Assembly: GCA_934130325.1 (NCBI GenBank)
Contig: CAKOYA010000043.1
Coordinates: 1 to 6,603 of the forward strand
Length of the DNA: 6,603 nt
Direction of reading: 5' to 3'
Source of the DNA: an uncultured Clostridia bacterium
Lineage (GTDB): Bacteria > Bacillota > Clostridia > TANB77 > CAG-465
Within the stretch, counting starts at the first letter, position 1. The number at the start of each line of letters is the position of its first letter. Positions 1 through 6,366 of the stretch are shown one piece after another. The notes beneath the pieces are model-generated. The model was not told the DNA's origin. It ran no database searches and saw nothing but the letters and a program-made list of their open reading frames with translations. Made by a program: the position numbers and the translations under genes.

Positions 1-63
1 TGGCATATTTGTTATATTCATCCTTGTTCCAGTGCCACCAGCTAATATTCCAGCAAAAATCAT
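1..63 (-). CDS. TarI/IspD-type cytidylyltransferase, N-terminal fragment (runs off left edge)
   Basis: Only the first 21 codons are present, starting at an ATG at 61-63. They read MIFAGILAGGTGTRM followed by NITNMP. The LAGGTGTRM segment is the CTP-binding loop of the IspD/TarI nucleotidyltransferase family, whose members begin within a few residues of this motif, so the start is convincing. The family transfers CMP from CTP to an alditol or methylerythritol phosphate in the cytoplasm. In a LicD-containing surface-glycan operon, a TarI-like role (making CDP-ribitol or a related CDP-alditol) is more likely than isoprenoid synthesis, but 21 residues cannot separate the two. It is the last visible gene of the operon, 12 nt after the licD-family stop, and its ribosome site overlaps that stop codon. 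The rest of the gene lies outside the window. Confidence 0.85.
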   Translation of the reverse strand, partial: MIFAGILAGGTGTRMNITNMP

Positions 64-71
64 AATAAATT

Positions 72-77
72 CCCCCT
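72..77 (-). promoter_or_regulatory. Ribosome binding site AGGGGG of the cytidylyltransferase gene
   Basis: On the minus strand AGGGGG lies 8 nt before the ATG at 61-63. It overlaps the TAG stop (76-78) of the LicD-family gene, so ribosomes ending there finish on top of the next initiation site. This supports translational coupling and fixes the start of the partial gene. Confidence 0.75.
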
Positions 78-957
78 ATTTCTTTGTACAATAATATATT
101 CCTTTATATTTTTTATAACTATTCTCTAAATCACAATATACAACATTATGTTCTGGTTTTTGTTTTTCCTTAGGTGGTAATTTTAAATAATTACCAAAAG
201 CTGACCTTAAATATTGATCATAACCTACTGGTATAGGCATCAATTCTCCTTCAAATTCTCTATATATTGCTTTTTCAAACCATTCTTTTTTGTATTCATT
301 TTTCATATATTTAGGTCCTGAACATAATTCTGTAACATATTCACAATCATTAATTTTATATTTTGTCATTTTCTTTTCAGCAAATTTTGCAATTTTCCAT
401 CTAATTTTTTTTATTGGTACCATAAGGAGTAATAATTTTCCAAGAATAGTGACCAATTTCCCATGATTTTTTGGGACCATTTGCGCACAATATAGTGAAT
501 ATGTTAAGGCCCAAAATTTTTGAATTTTTCTTTTCATCTTATTACTAGGACAACCGTCCAAAGGTAAAATATCTATCACTATCCCATGATTAATATCTAA
601 ATCTGCCTGATGAGTTTTAATAAAAGTTGTATTATTGTCATTTATAGTTATGAACAAATTTTTAGTATACATTTTTTCAGATGGTATTACACATTCATAT
701 TTTTCTGTATCAGCCTTTTCGTTCCACAATTTTTGTAATCTTTCATATGATTCTCTAGGCATAAACACATCTATATCGTCATCCCAAGGAATGAATCCTT
801 TATTACGTATAGTACCTATACAACATCCACCGCAAAAATATATAGTTAAATTATTATTTTCACAAAATTGTTTTAAATATTTAAAAATTTCTAAACTCTT
901 TAATTGTAAGTTTCGCAATTCCTCTGATTTATATATATATATATTATCATTATTCAT
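76..957 (-). CDS. LicD-family phosphotransferase
   Basis: A 293-residue protein of the LicD family (nucleotidyltransferase-fold enzymes that move a phospho-substituent, such as phosphocholine, from a CDP-activated donor onto a sugar of teichoic acid or LPS). The core motif lies at residues 42-64: GG, then RNKGFIPWDDDIDV, with metal-binding acidic residues D59, D60, D61 and D63. HGIVIDILPLDG follows at 124-135. The C-terminal family block runs from FEGELMPIP (235-243) through GYDQYLRSAFGNYLKLPP to KQKPEH (265-270). There is no signal peptide, so it is probably cytoplasmic or membrane-peripheral. It starts at an ATG 8 nt inside the end of the glycosyltransferase gene, and no other Met occurs before residue 66. 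The ribosome site (AAGGA, centred near 970) is weaker and further away than those of its neighbours. The donor cannot be read from the sequence. The adjacent TarI/IspD-type gene makes a CDP-alditol plausible, as in the ISPD-FKRP pair of animals; phosphocholine is the main alternative. A (TA)7 tract occupies codons 5-10. Confidence 0.9.
   Translation of the reverse strand: MNNDNIYIYKSEELRNLQLKSLEIFKYLKQFCENNNLTIYFCGGCCIGTIRNKGFIPWDDDIDVFMPRESYERLQKLWNEKADTEKYECVIPSEKMYTKNLFITINDNNTTFIKTHQADLDINHGIVIDILPLDGCPSNKMKRKIQKFWALTYSLYCAQMVPKNHGKLVTILGKLLLLMVPIKKIRWKIAKFAEKKMTKYKINDCEYVTELCSGPKYMKNEYKKEWFEKAIYREFEGELMPIPVGYDQYLRSAFGNYLKLPPKEKQKPEHNVVYCDLENSYKKYKGIYYCTKK
930..944 (-). repeat. (TA)7 dinucleotide tract inside codons 5-10 of the LicD-family gene
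   Basis: Fifteen bases of strictly alternating T and A encode part of the Asn-Ile-Tyr-Ile-Tyr-Lys segment near the N-terminus. Gain or loss of one TA unit would shift the frame, and no in-frame Met lies nearby downstream to rescue translation. It is therefore a possible slipped-strand site, or simply a consequence of the extreme A+T content. Confidence 0.7.
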
Positions 958-1975
958 TTTTCAATTTTTCCTTTTTTATAAATAATCCTTTTATCATTCC
1001 AACAATTGTTCCAACACCATAGCTAATATGTAATAAAAATAAAATAACAGGTAGCAATAAATAGATTATATCAAATCTATATTCTATTACTGTAAGTATT
1101 AAATTTATTATATTAAACAATAAATATATTCCTATTAGCAAACATATAAAAATTGGATAACCCATACAAGCTATAAATATTGAAAAAATCATACCTAATG
1201 TAAAAATAAGCGGTACAAAATGATAAACAGAAAAACACTTTGGACAATATTTAAGCGTAATTCCTATCCACTTACCATTTTCATATTTTTGTTTTATCAT
1301 GCCTCTTAAACTATTTCTCGCATTATGATATGAAATAATATTTGGAGATAGCAAAAACTTGTACCCAGCTTTTCTCATTCTATAATGCATTTCATTATCT
1401 TCCGTTCTAGCTAGATTCTCGTTATACCTACCCACATCATCAAAAACTTTTTTTCTATACATTGCATGTGCTAAAGTGTTCACATACCTTCTATCTTCTT
1501 TTCTCCTATATGTTGCAATGCCACTGCCGAACACTGACTCTTCAGCAATTAGTAAAGTATTCTGCCATCTATTATTTTCTTGAGCTATGCTAATTCTATG
1601 CCCTCCAACAATGTTTTCTCCACTATTTAATTCTTTTACATTACTTGAAATAAAATTATCAGGAAATGATGAATGTGCGTCTACTCTAACTATCGCTTCA
1701 CCTGTTGAGTTCTTTAATGCTACATTCCATCCTGCTGGTAATATCTTTTTGGTGTTATCTAAGACTTTTATTGTCCTAAAGCTCTTTTCTTTATTTTTAA
1801 AATCAAGCATTATCTCCCTAGTATTATCATCAGAATTGCTATCCACTAATATAACTTCTATATCTTTATGTTCATAATCTTGTTTTTTCAAGCAATTTAA
1901 AGAATTGCATAGTACTTTTTCAGCGTTATATGCAATAATAATAAAAGTAACTAACATATTGTTTTTATCTATCAT
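950..1975 (-). CDS. Family 2 glycosyltransferase, ExoA-like, with C-terminal membrane helices
   Basis: A 341-residue GT-A fold inverting glycosyltransferase. Residues 8-50 form the nucleotide-binding half (VTFIIIAYNAEK, then VILVDSNSDDNT). The metal-binding region RVDAHSSFP (97-105) uses D-A-H in the place of a simple DxD, as is usual in succinoglycan ExoA-like enzymes. TEDNEMHYRMRKAGYK (191-206) carries the ED pair expected to act as catalytic base and acceptor contact. Three hydrophobic stretches (about 251-272, 274-297 and 303-330) anchor the C-terminus, and the end is basic (KGLFIKKEKLK). It probably adds a sugar to the lipid-linked intermediate on the inner face of the membrane; the sugar is unknown. 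Its ATG overlaps the preceding stop as ATGA (1972-1975). A good GGAG site 7 nt upstream favours this start over the ATG at codon 7. The stop overlaps the LicD-family start by 8 nt. Confidence 0.9.
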   Translation of the reverse strand: MIDKNNMLVTFIIIAYNAEKVLCNSLNCLKKQDYEHKDIEVILVDSNSDDNTREIMLDFKNKEKSFRTIKVLDNTKKILPAGWNVALKNSTGEAIVRVDAHSSFPDNFISSNVKELNSGENIVGGHRISIAQENNRWQNTLLIAEESVFGSGIATYRRKEDRRYVNTLAHAMYRKKVFDDVGRYNENLARTEDNEMHYRMRKAGYKFLLSPNIISYHNARNSLRGMIKQKYENGKWIGITLKYCPKCFSVYHFVPLIFTLGMIFSIFIACMGYPIFICLLIGIYLLFNIINLILTVIEYRFDIIYLLLPVILFLLHISYGVGTIVGMIKGLFIKKEKLKNE

Positions 1976-2673
1976 TTTAACACTCCAATCGCAGTATCAA
2001 GGCATACATTAATATCTTCTAAAATATTAAATTTTTTTAAATATTCAAAATTATACTTCATCTTTTCAGGTAAAATATCTTCTACATATACTTCATCAAT
2101 ATTTTTTCCTTGTTCAATATGATTTGCTATAACTTCATCTTCATCCTTATACTTTATGCTTGCAGTACAAGTAATACCTGCAGGTATAAGTAAAGTTGCT
2201 TTCATTTTATCTGTATATCTATCAACATATTTTTCCACTTCTGGTCTAGTCCCAACAAAAGACATATCGCCAAGAAAAACATTAAATAATTGTGGGATTT
2301 CATCAATTCTTAGTTTACGTATTTTTTTACCAACATTAGTAATTCTTAAATCATCTTGTACAGTAACTAAACTACCCTTTTTGTCAGCATCTTGTACCAT
2401 AGTTCTAAATTTAAATATTTTAAATTTTTTACCATTTGTAGTAATTCTTTCCTGTCTATAAAATACAGGCCCCTTTGAATCAATTTTTATCCAAATAGCA
2501 AAAAATATAAATATTGGCAAAAATATTACAATCATTATTGATGAAAACAATATATCAAAAATTCTTTTCAAAAATATTGAAATTTTCTTTTTTGAAAGTA
2601 TATCATAATATTTTTTCACTTCATCATTTTTCATATATTCAGGTAACTTTTCCCACTTCTCTAAATATAACAA
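1972..2673 (-). CDS. Polyprenyl-phosphate sugar-1-phosphate transferase (PglC/WcaJ type), TTG start
   Basis: A 233-residue small monotopic phosphoglycosyl transferase, the enzyme that starts glycan assembly by moving a sugar-1-phosphate from a UDP-sugar onto undecaprenyl phosphate. KRIFDILFSS (36-45) leads into the single re-entrant hydrophobic helix (about 41-62). GPVFYRQERI (68-77) and FKIFKFRTM (84-92) follow. RIDEIPQLFNVFLGD (122-136) contains the Asp-Glu catalytic dyad, D124-E125, matching the DE dyad of PglC. SFVGTRPEVEKY (138-149) and PAGIT (164-168) complete the family signature. The length matches PglC-like enzymes and lacks the long N-terminal domain of WcaJ/WbaP. The start is TTG, chosen because AGGGGG stands 9 nt upstream, while the ATG at codon 14 has no usable site. 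It begins 2 nt after the aminotransferase stop and ends in an ATGA overlap. The likely substrate is the UDP-amino-dideoxysugar made by its upstream neighbours. Confidence 0.92.
   Translation of the reverse strand: MLYLEKWEKLPEYMKNDEVKKYYDILSKKKISIFLKRIFDILFSSIMIVIFLPIFIFFAIWIKIDSKGPVFYRQERITTNGKKFKIFKFRTMVQDADKKGSLVTVQDDLRITNVGKKIRKLRIDEIPQLFNVFLGDMSFVGTRPEVEKYVDRYTDKMKATLLIPAGITCTASIKYKDEDEVIANHIEQGKNIDEVYVEDILPEKMKYNFEYLKKFNILEDINVCLDTAIGVLK
1983..1986 (-). promoter_or_regulatory. Ribosome binding site GGAG of the glycosyltransferase gene
   Basis: GGAG on the minus strand, 7 nt before the ATG at 1973-1975, inside the last codons of the upstream sugar transferase gene. It selects the first of two possible starts (codon 1 over codon 7). 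Confidence 0.65.
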
Positions 2674-2675
2674 AC

Positions 2676-3908
2676 CTACTTTCCCCCTAATACTACATCA
2701 ATTACATTCTCTATAATATATTCAATATCTTCATCAGTTAATAAAGTATGTAAAGGTAATGTTATTTCATTTTTATACATATCATATGCATTAGGAAAAT
2801 CACTAATGTCAAATCCGATGTTCTTATATGCTGTCATCATTGGAAGTGGCTTATAATGTACATTTGTAGGCACACCACGTTTAGCTAGTTCAATAATAAT
2901 ATCATTCCTTCTATTTTCATCAATATTTAATATTCTAGTTAAATAAAGATGACCACTAGAACTTGAAGTATCTGTATAATGATCTAATATTTGAATTAAA
3001 TTATCAAACTTTTCAAACGCATTATTATATTTTTGTATAATTTCTTTTCTTCTTTTTAAAATCTTGTTATATCTTTCAAGTTGAGCTAAGCCTATTGAAG
3101 CCATAATATCTGTCATATTACATTTATATCCTGGAATTTTTATATCATATTCCCAACTGCCGAGCTTTGTTTTTGCCAAGGCATCTTTGCTTTGTCCATG
3201 TAAGGAAAGTAGCATATATTTTTTATATAAATCCTCATTATCAATTCCAGATATACTTTTCCAAGTTACAGCTCCACCTTCACCAGTTGTAAGATTCTTT
3301 ACAGCATGAAATGAAAAAGTAGTAAAGTCTGCTATATTCCCACTCATCTTACCATTTTTACTTGCTCCAAAAGAATGCGCACCATCTGCAATTATCGCAA
3401 TTCTTCCAATAGCTTTTTGTATTTCATTATCGGGTTTAAATAATGTTTTATAATCATTTGCTATTTTAAATAATGACTCATAATCAGCTATCTTGCCAGC
3501 CAAGTCAACACCAATTATTGCTTTGGTATTTTCGTTAACATACTCGCCAATTTTAGAATAATCCATTTCAAAAGAATCTTTTTTACAATCCACCAAAACA
3601 ATTCTTGCTCCAACATGCTCTACAACACTTACTGAAGCTGTATATGTATAGGCAGGTGCGATTACTTCATCGCCTTTTCCTATCTCCAATAATCTTAATG
3701 TAGATTCTAAGGCTGCAGTAGCAGAATTTAAACACACAGCTCTATCAGTATTACAATATTCAGCTATCTTTTTCTCAAACAATTTAGTTTTTGGTCCTGT
3801 TGTTATCCAACCAGATTTCAGAGTATCTACAACCTCGTCAATTTCACTCTGAGTTATATCAGGTGGTGAAAATAATATATTTCTTTTATTAAACTCTTTA
3901 TTTTCCAA
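2676..3908 (-). CDS. DegT/DnrJ/EryC1/StrS-family PLP sugar-nucleotide aminotransferase, TTG start
   Basis: A 410-residue fold-type I aminotransferase that converts a UDP-4-keto-6-deoxy sugar to the 4-amino sugar with glutamate as usual donor. Visible landmarks are the substrate loop GWITTGP (33-39), NSATAALE (61-68), APAYTYTASV (84-93), the PLP-ring residues in ADGAHSFG (174-181, D175), and FSFHAVKNLTTGEGG (198-212) with K204 as the Schiff-base lysine. GYKCNMTD (260-267) and VHYKPLP (350-356) follow. About 15-20 extra residues (roughly 151-168) sit before the PLP Asp compared with the commonest family members, which marks a subfamily. The start is TTG at 3906-3908 with AAAGGGG 8 nt upstream; no ATG occurs before about residue 115, so TTG is required to keep the N-terminal domain. 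It overlaps the VanZ-like gene by 11 nt. By family and context it follows the dehydratase in the pathway, as PglE follows PglF. Regiochemistry (gluco or galacto) cannot be read. Confidence 0.92.
   Translation of the reverse strand: MENKEFNKRNILFSPPDITQSEIDEVVDTLKSGWITTGPKTKLFEKKIAEYCNTDRAVCLNSATAALESTLRLLEIGKGDEVIAPAYTYTASVSVVEHVGARIVLVDCKKDSFEMDYSKIGEYVNENTKAIIGVDLAGKIADYESLFKIANDYKTLFKPDNEIQKAIGRIAIIADGAHSFGASKNGKMSGNIADFTTFSFHAVKNLTTGEGGAVTWKSISGIDNEDLYKKYMLLSLHGQSKDALAKTKLGSWEYDIKIPGYKCNMTDIMASIGLAQLERYNKILKRRKEIIQKYNNAFEKFDNLIQILDHYTDTSSSSGHLYLTRILNIDENRRNDIIIELAKRGVPTNVHYKPLPMMTAYKNIGFDISDFPNAYDMYKNEITLPLHTLLTDEDIEYIIENVIDVVLGGK
2683..2688 (-). promoter_or_regulatory. Ribosome binding site AGGGGG that decides a TTG start
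   Basis: AGGGGG on the minus strand lies 9 nt before the TTG at 2671-2673 and just before the TAG stop of the aminotransferase gene (2676-2678). It is the main reason for starting the sugar transferase at TTG and not at the ATG of codon 14 (2632-2634). Confidence 0.75.
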
Positions 3909-4404
3909 TTAAATTACCCCTTTTATTTACACATTTCATAATAATTCTATTCATTATATAAAACAAAGAACATCCAAATAAAATACCCAAAGAGTCAATT
4001 ATAACATCTCTTAGTTCACAACTTCTTCCCTCAACAAATAGTTGATGTATTTCATCAGTTGTTGCATATGAAATACCAATTATTACACTATATAAAAAAT
4101 ACTTTTTTATTTTTGTTACACTAATATAATTAACTATTAAAAATCCACCTAAAGCATACAACGAAAAATGAGCTAATTTTCTTACAATAAATGTTATAAC
4201 GTCTATGTGCTGTTGATTTAGAATATAACCAGTTTTATTTATGATAATTACCGCAAAATCAACAATATGACTACTAGTATTATCTGATTCTACACTTACT
4301 TGAGCAGAAAATGAAAATACCAATATCATCCACATAACAACAAGCGATAAATAAATATAGTATTTTACTTGTTCAAATTTTATTTTACAAATTAATTTCC
4401 TCAT
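3898..4404 (-). CDS. VanZ-like integral membrane protein
   Basis: A 168-residue membrane protein of the VanZ-like family. A first helix (about 14-34) ends in FSFSAQ, typical of the family. The conserved core is RKLAHFSLYALGGFL (75-89), then YATTDEIHQLFVEGRS (113-128), then RDVIIDSLG (132-140). The polar conserved residues K76, H79, D117, E118, H120, Q121, R127, D133 and D137 lie close to or inside the membrane helices (about 76-95, 102-116 and 133-152). The biochemical role of VanZ proteins is not established; the founding member gives low-level teicoplanin resistance, and relatives are common near cell-envelope genes. Here it starts 2 nt after the dehydratase stop, with only a weak purine-rich ribosome site, and its end overlaps the aminotransferase start by 11 nt. 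It is thus translationally embedded between two consecutive sugar-nucleotide enzymes, which suggests an envelope or lipid-linked role in the same pathway. Confidence 0.88.
   Translation of the reverse strand: MRKLICKIKFEQVKYYIYLSLVVMWMILVFSFSAQVSVESDNTSSHIVDFAVIIINKTGYILNQQHIDVITFIVRKLAHFSLYALGGFLIVNYISVTKIKKYFLYSVIIGISYATTDEIHQLFVEGRSCELRDVIIDSLGILFGCSLFYIMNRIIMKCVNKRGNLIGK
3917..3923 (-). promoter_or_regulatory. Ribosome binding site AAAGGGG that decides a TTG start
   Basis: AAAGGGG on the minus strand lies 8 nt before the TTG at 3906-3908, inside the final codons of the VanZ-like gene. It fixes the aminotransferase start at TTG, where no ATG would preserve the conserved N-terminal motifs. 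Confidence 0.75.
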
Positions 4405-4406
4405 TT

Positions 4407-6281
4407 TTACTTTCTTTTTGGCTCAACATAAGTTGGAACAACTTTTGCCACTGCCTCTTTTATTATTTTATTATCTACTTTGTTATTTTTTATTGCTACA
4501 TTTAAAATATCAATTTTTTCTTCAATATCTTTCATACTAATTTTTAAAGGTTTAGCGACAAATATTTTTTCATGTTTAGTACTTTCTAGACCTTCTTCTG
4601 ACATTAATAACTCTTCATAAAGTTTTTCACCTGGTCTTAAACCAATCACCTCTATTGGTATATCTACGTTTGGTTCAAAGCCTGAAAGTTTTATCAAGTT
4701 TACTGCTAAATCATATATTTTAACGGGTTCTCCCATATCAAGTACAAATATTTCTCCACCATTTGCATAAGTTATTGCTTGTAAAACAAGTTGAACAGCT
4801 TCTGGTATCGTCATAAAAAACCTAGTTATTCTTTTATCAGTAACAGTAACAGGTCCACCTTTGGCAATCTGTTTTTTAAATAATGGTACAACCGAACCAT
4901 TACTTTCTAAAACATTACCAAATCTAACAGCCATAAATTCTGTTTTGCTTTCTTTATTTTTAGCTTGAACTAACATTTCACAAAATCTTTTAGTTGCTCC
5001 CATAACATTTGTAGGATTAACAGCTTTATCTGAAGAAATAAGTACAAACCTTTTAACTCCAAATTTATCGCAAGCATTAACTAAATTATATGTTCCAAAT
5101 ACATTATTTTTTATAGCCTCTACAGGTGTATTTTCCATCAAAGGAACATGTTTATGAGCAGCAGCATGGAATACTACCTCTGGTTTATATCTTCTAAAAT
5201 TATCTTCCAAACTTTTCTTATCTCTAATACTGCAAATTACTGCTTCTATATTTGGATTTTTAGCACTTAATTCCATTTGTATATCATACAAGCTATTTTC
5301 ATATATATCAAGCATAACTAATTTTTTAGGTTCAAATTTTATAATTTGTCTACAAAGTTCTGAACCAATAGAGCCACCAGCCCCTGTTACTAGAACTATA
5401 TGGTCTTTTATAAGTTTTGAAATATTATTATTATCAAGTGTTATAGGATCCCTACACAAAATATCTTGAATATCTATATCCCTTAAATTAGATATAACAT
5501 TATTATTCTTTATAATATTTTCTGTACTTGGAAGTATTCTAATTTTAGCACCAGTTTTTTGACATCTTTCTAATATATCTTTTTTATCTTCACTTTTGAT
5601 ATCGCATATAGTAAAGAAAATCAAATTAACGTTATTATCTTTGCATATTTTTTCTATCTTGGTTCTGTTAGCAAGTATTTTTACACCAGATATAGTATAA
5701 TTTAACTTATTTTTATTATCATCAATTATACCTATTATGTTATATTCATTTCCTAATCTTTTTATAGCCTTTATTATATCTCTACACGCTGTACCTGCAC
5801 CTATAATTAAAAGATTCTTTTGATTTGTAGGTTCATTAACATTTTGTACTCTAACATTAAAAAAGGACTCTTTAGTCAATATCATTCTTATTATTATCCT
5901 ATAAGAAATCATGCATAATGCAACTATTATTCCTGCTAATAAGTCAATTTTTACAATCAGAGCATTTCTAAATAATGTTGTTTTTATTAAAGCTAAAATA
6001 ACACAAGCAGCAAATGAAATAAATGCATACACTAAATAATCTTTACCATTTTCATATCTTGTTATATTACTGTAAGTATCAAAACATAACAAGAAAAATT
6101 CATACGTTACTTCAGCCATTAAGATATTGTATACCAAATCCTTTATGTACGATGCATCAAATACGCTAAATGATGAATCTAAAAGAAAAAATGACATAAA
6201 ATACGCTAAAGCTATAATAAAAACGTCAAAAATTAATAATACATATTTTCTATTTTTTTTACAAAAATTAATAAACTCCAT
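4407..6281 (-). CDS. Membrane-anchored UDP-sugar 4,6-dehydratase (PglF/WbpM/CapD family)
   Basis: A 624-residue inverting UDP-N-acetylglucosamine 4,6-dehydratase-type enzyme, full length for the large membrane forms. Four N-terminal helices (about 13-33, 50-68, 82-100 and 108-130) are followed by a first nucleotide-binding-like domain with LLIIGAGTA (157-165). The catalytic short-chain dehydrogenase domain begins with VLVTGAGGSIGSEL (296-309), the NAD(P) loop. SSDKAVNPTNVMGATKR (416-432) holds D418 and K419 and has Met427 where ordinary SDR enzymes have the YxxxK tyrosine, with Lys431 kept; this M-x-x-x-K is the hallmark of WbpM/PglF-type dehydratases. RFGNVLESNGSVVPLF (453-468) and GLRPGEKLYEELL (547-559) complete the family pattern. 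It would make a UDP-4-keto-6-deoxy sugar at the inner membrane face, feeding the aminotransferase two genes on. The ATG has AGAAGGA 7 nt upstream and follows the only strong promoter, so this is the first gene of the operon. CapD-type names are also used for this family; exact epimer specificity is unknown. Confidence 0.94.
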   Translation of the reverse strand: MEFINFCKKNRKYVLLIFDVFIIALAYFMSFFLLDSSFSVFDASYIKDLVYNILMAEVTYEFFLLCFDTYSNITRYENGKDYLVYAFISFAACVILALIKTTLFRNALIVKIDLLAGIIVALCMISYRIIIRMILTKESFFNVRVQNVNEPTNQKNLLIIGAGTACRDIIKAIKRLGNEYNIIGIIDDNKNKLNYTISGVKILANRTKIEKICKDNNVNLIFFTICDIKSEDKKDILERCQKTGAKIRILPSTENIIKNNNVISNLRDIDIQDILCRDPITLDNNNISKLIKDHIVLVTGAGGSIGSELCRQIIKFEPKKLVMLDIYENSLYDIQMELSAKNPNIEAVICSIRDKKSLEDNFRRYKPEVVFHAAAHKHVPLMENTPVEAIKNNVFGTYNLVNACDKFGVKRFVLISSDKAVNPTNVMGATKRFCEMLVQAKNKESKTEFMAVRFGNVLESNGSVVPLFKKQIAKGGPVTVTDKRITRFFMTIPEAVQLVLQAITYANGGEIFVLDMGEPVKIYDLAVNLIKLSGFEPNVDIPIEVIGLRPGEKLYEELLMSEEGLESTKHEKIFVAKPLKISMKDIEEKIDILNVAIKNNKVDNKIIKEAVAKVVPTYVEPKRK

Positions 6282-6288
6282 ATTTTAT

Positions 6289-6295
6289 TCCTTCT
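6289..6295 (-). promoter_or_regulatory. Ribosome binding site AGAAGGA of the dehydratase gene
   Basis: AGAAGGA on the minus strand lies 7 nt before the ATG at 6279-6281, ideal spacing for a Gram-positive gene. Confidence 0.75.
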
Positions 6296-6337
6296 ACTAT
6301 CAACAATTTTTAAATAAACACTAACGTCTACAGTAAA

Positions 6338-6366
6338 ATTATATCATTAAGGTATTTATTTTTCAA
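6338..6366 (-). promoter_or_regulatory. Sigma-A type promoter of the glycan operon
   Basis: On the minus strand TTGAAA (6361-6366, 5 of 6 to consensus) is separated by exactly 17 nt from a perfect TATAAT (6338-6343), which is preceded by TG one base away as an extended -10. The predicted transcription start is near 6331, giving a leader of about 50 nt before the dehydratase ATG. Even in such A+T-rich DNA the joint match in spacing, both boxes and the extended -10 is strong. No other junction in the operon has room for a promoter. Confidence 0.85.

Noticed and set aside
635..985. Plus-strand open frame of 116 codons
   Set aside because: It lies antisense to the convincing LicD-family and glycosyltransferase genes, has no recognisable motif and low-complexity Ser/Phe/Leu composition, and is explained as a shadow frame.
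1587..1877. Plus-strand open frame of 96 codons
   Set aside because: Entirely antisense to the catalytic domain of the glycosyltransferase; no family motif.
1955..1957. ATG at codon 7 as start of the glycosyltransferase
   Set aside because: The upstream ATG has GGAG at 7 nt and a classic ATGA overlap; the inner ATG is possible but less supported.
2156..2461. Plus-strand open frame of 101 codons
   Set aside because: Entirely antisense to the sugar transferase core; no family motif.
2632..2634. ATG at codon 14 as start of the sugar transferase
   Set aside because: No Shine-Dalgarno sequence at usable distance, whereas TTG at 2671-2673 has AGGGGG 9 nt upstream.
6253..6260. A8 homopolymer near codons 8-10 of the dehydratase as a slippage site
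   Set aside because: Lys/Asn codons in an A+T-rich gene explain it; similar runs occur elsewhere in the window.
6127..6324. Plus-strand open frame of 65 codons
   Set aside because: Mostly antisense to the dehydratase N-terminus and stops in the operon leader; residues reflect the reverse of membrane-helix codons.
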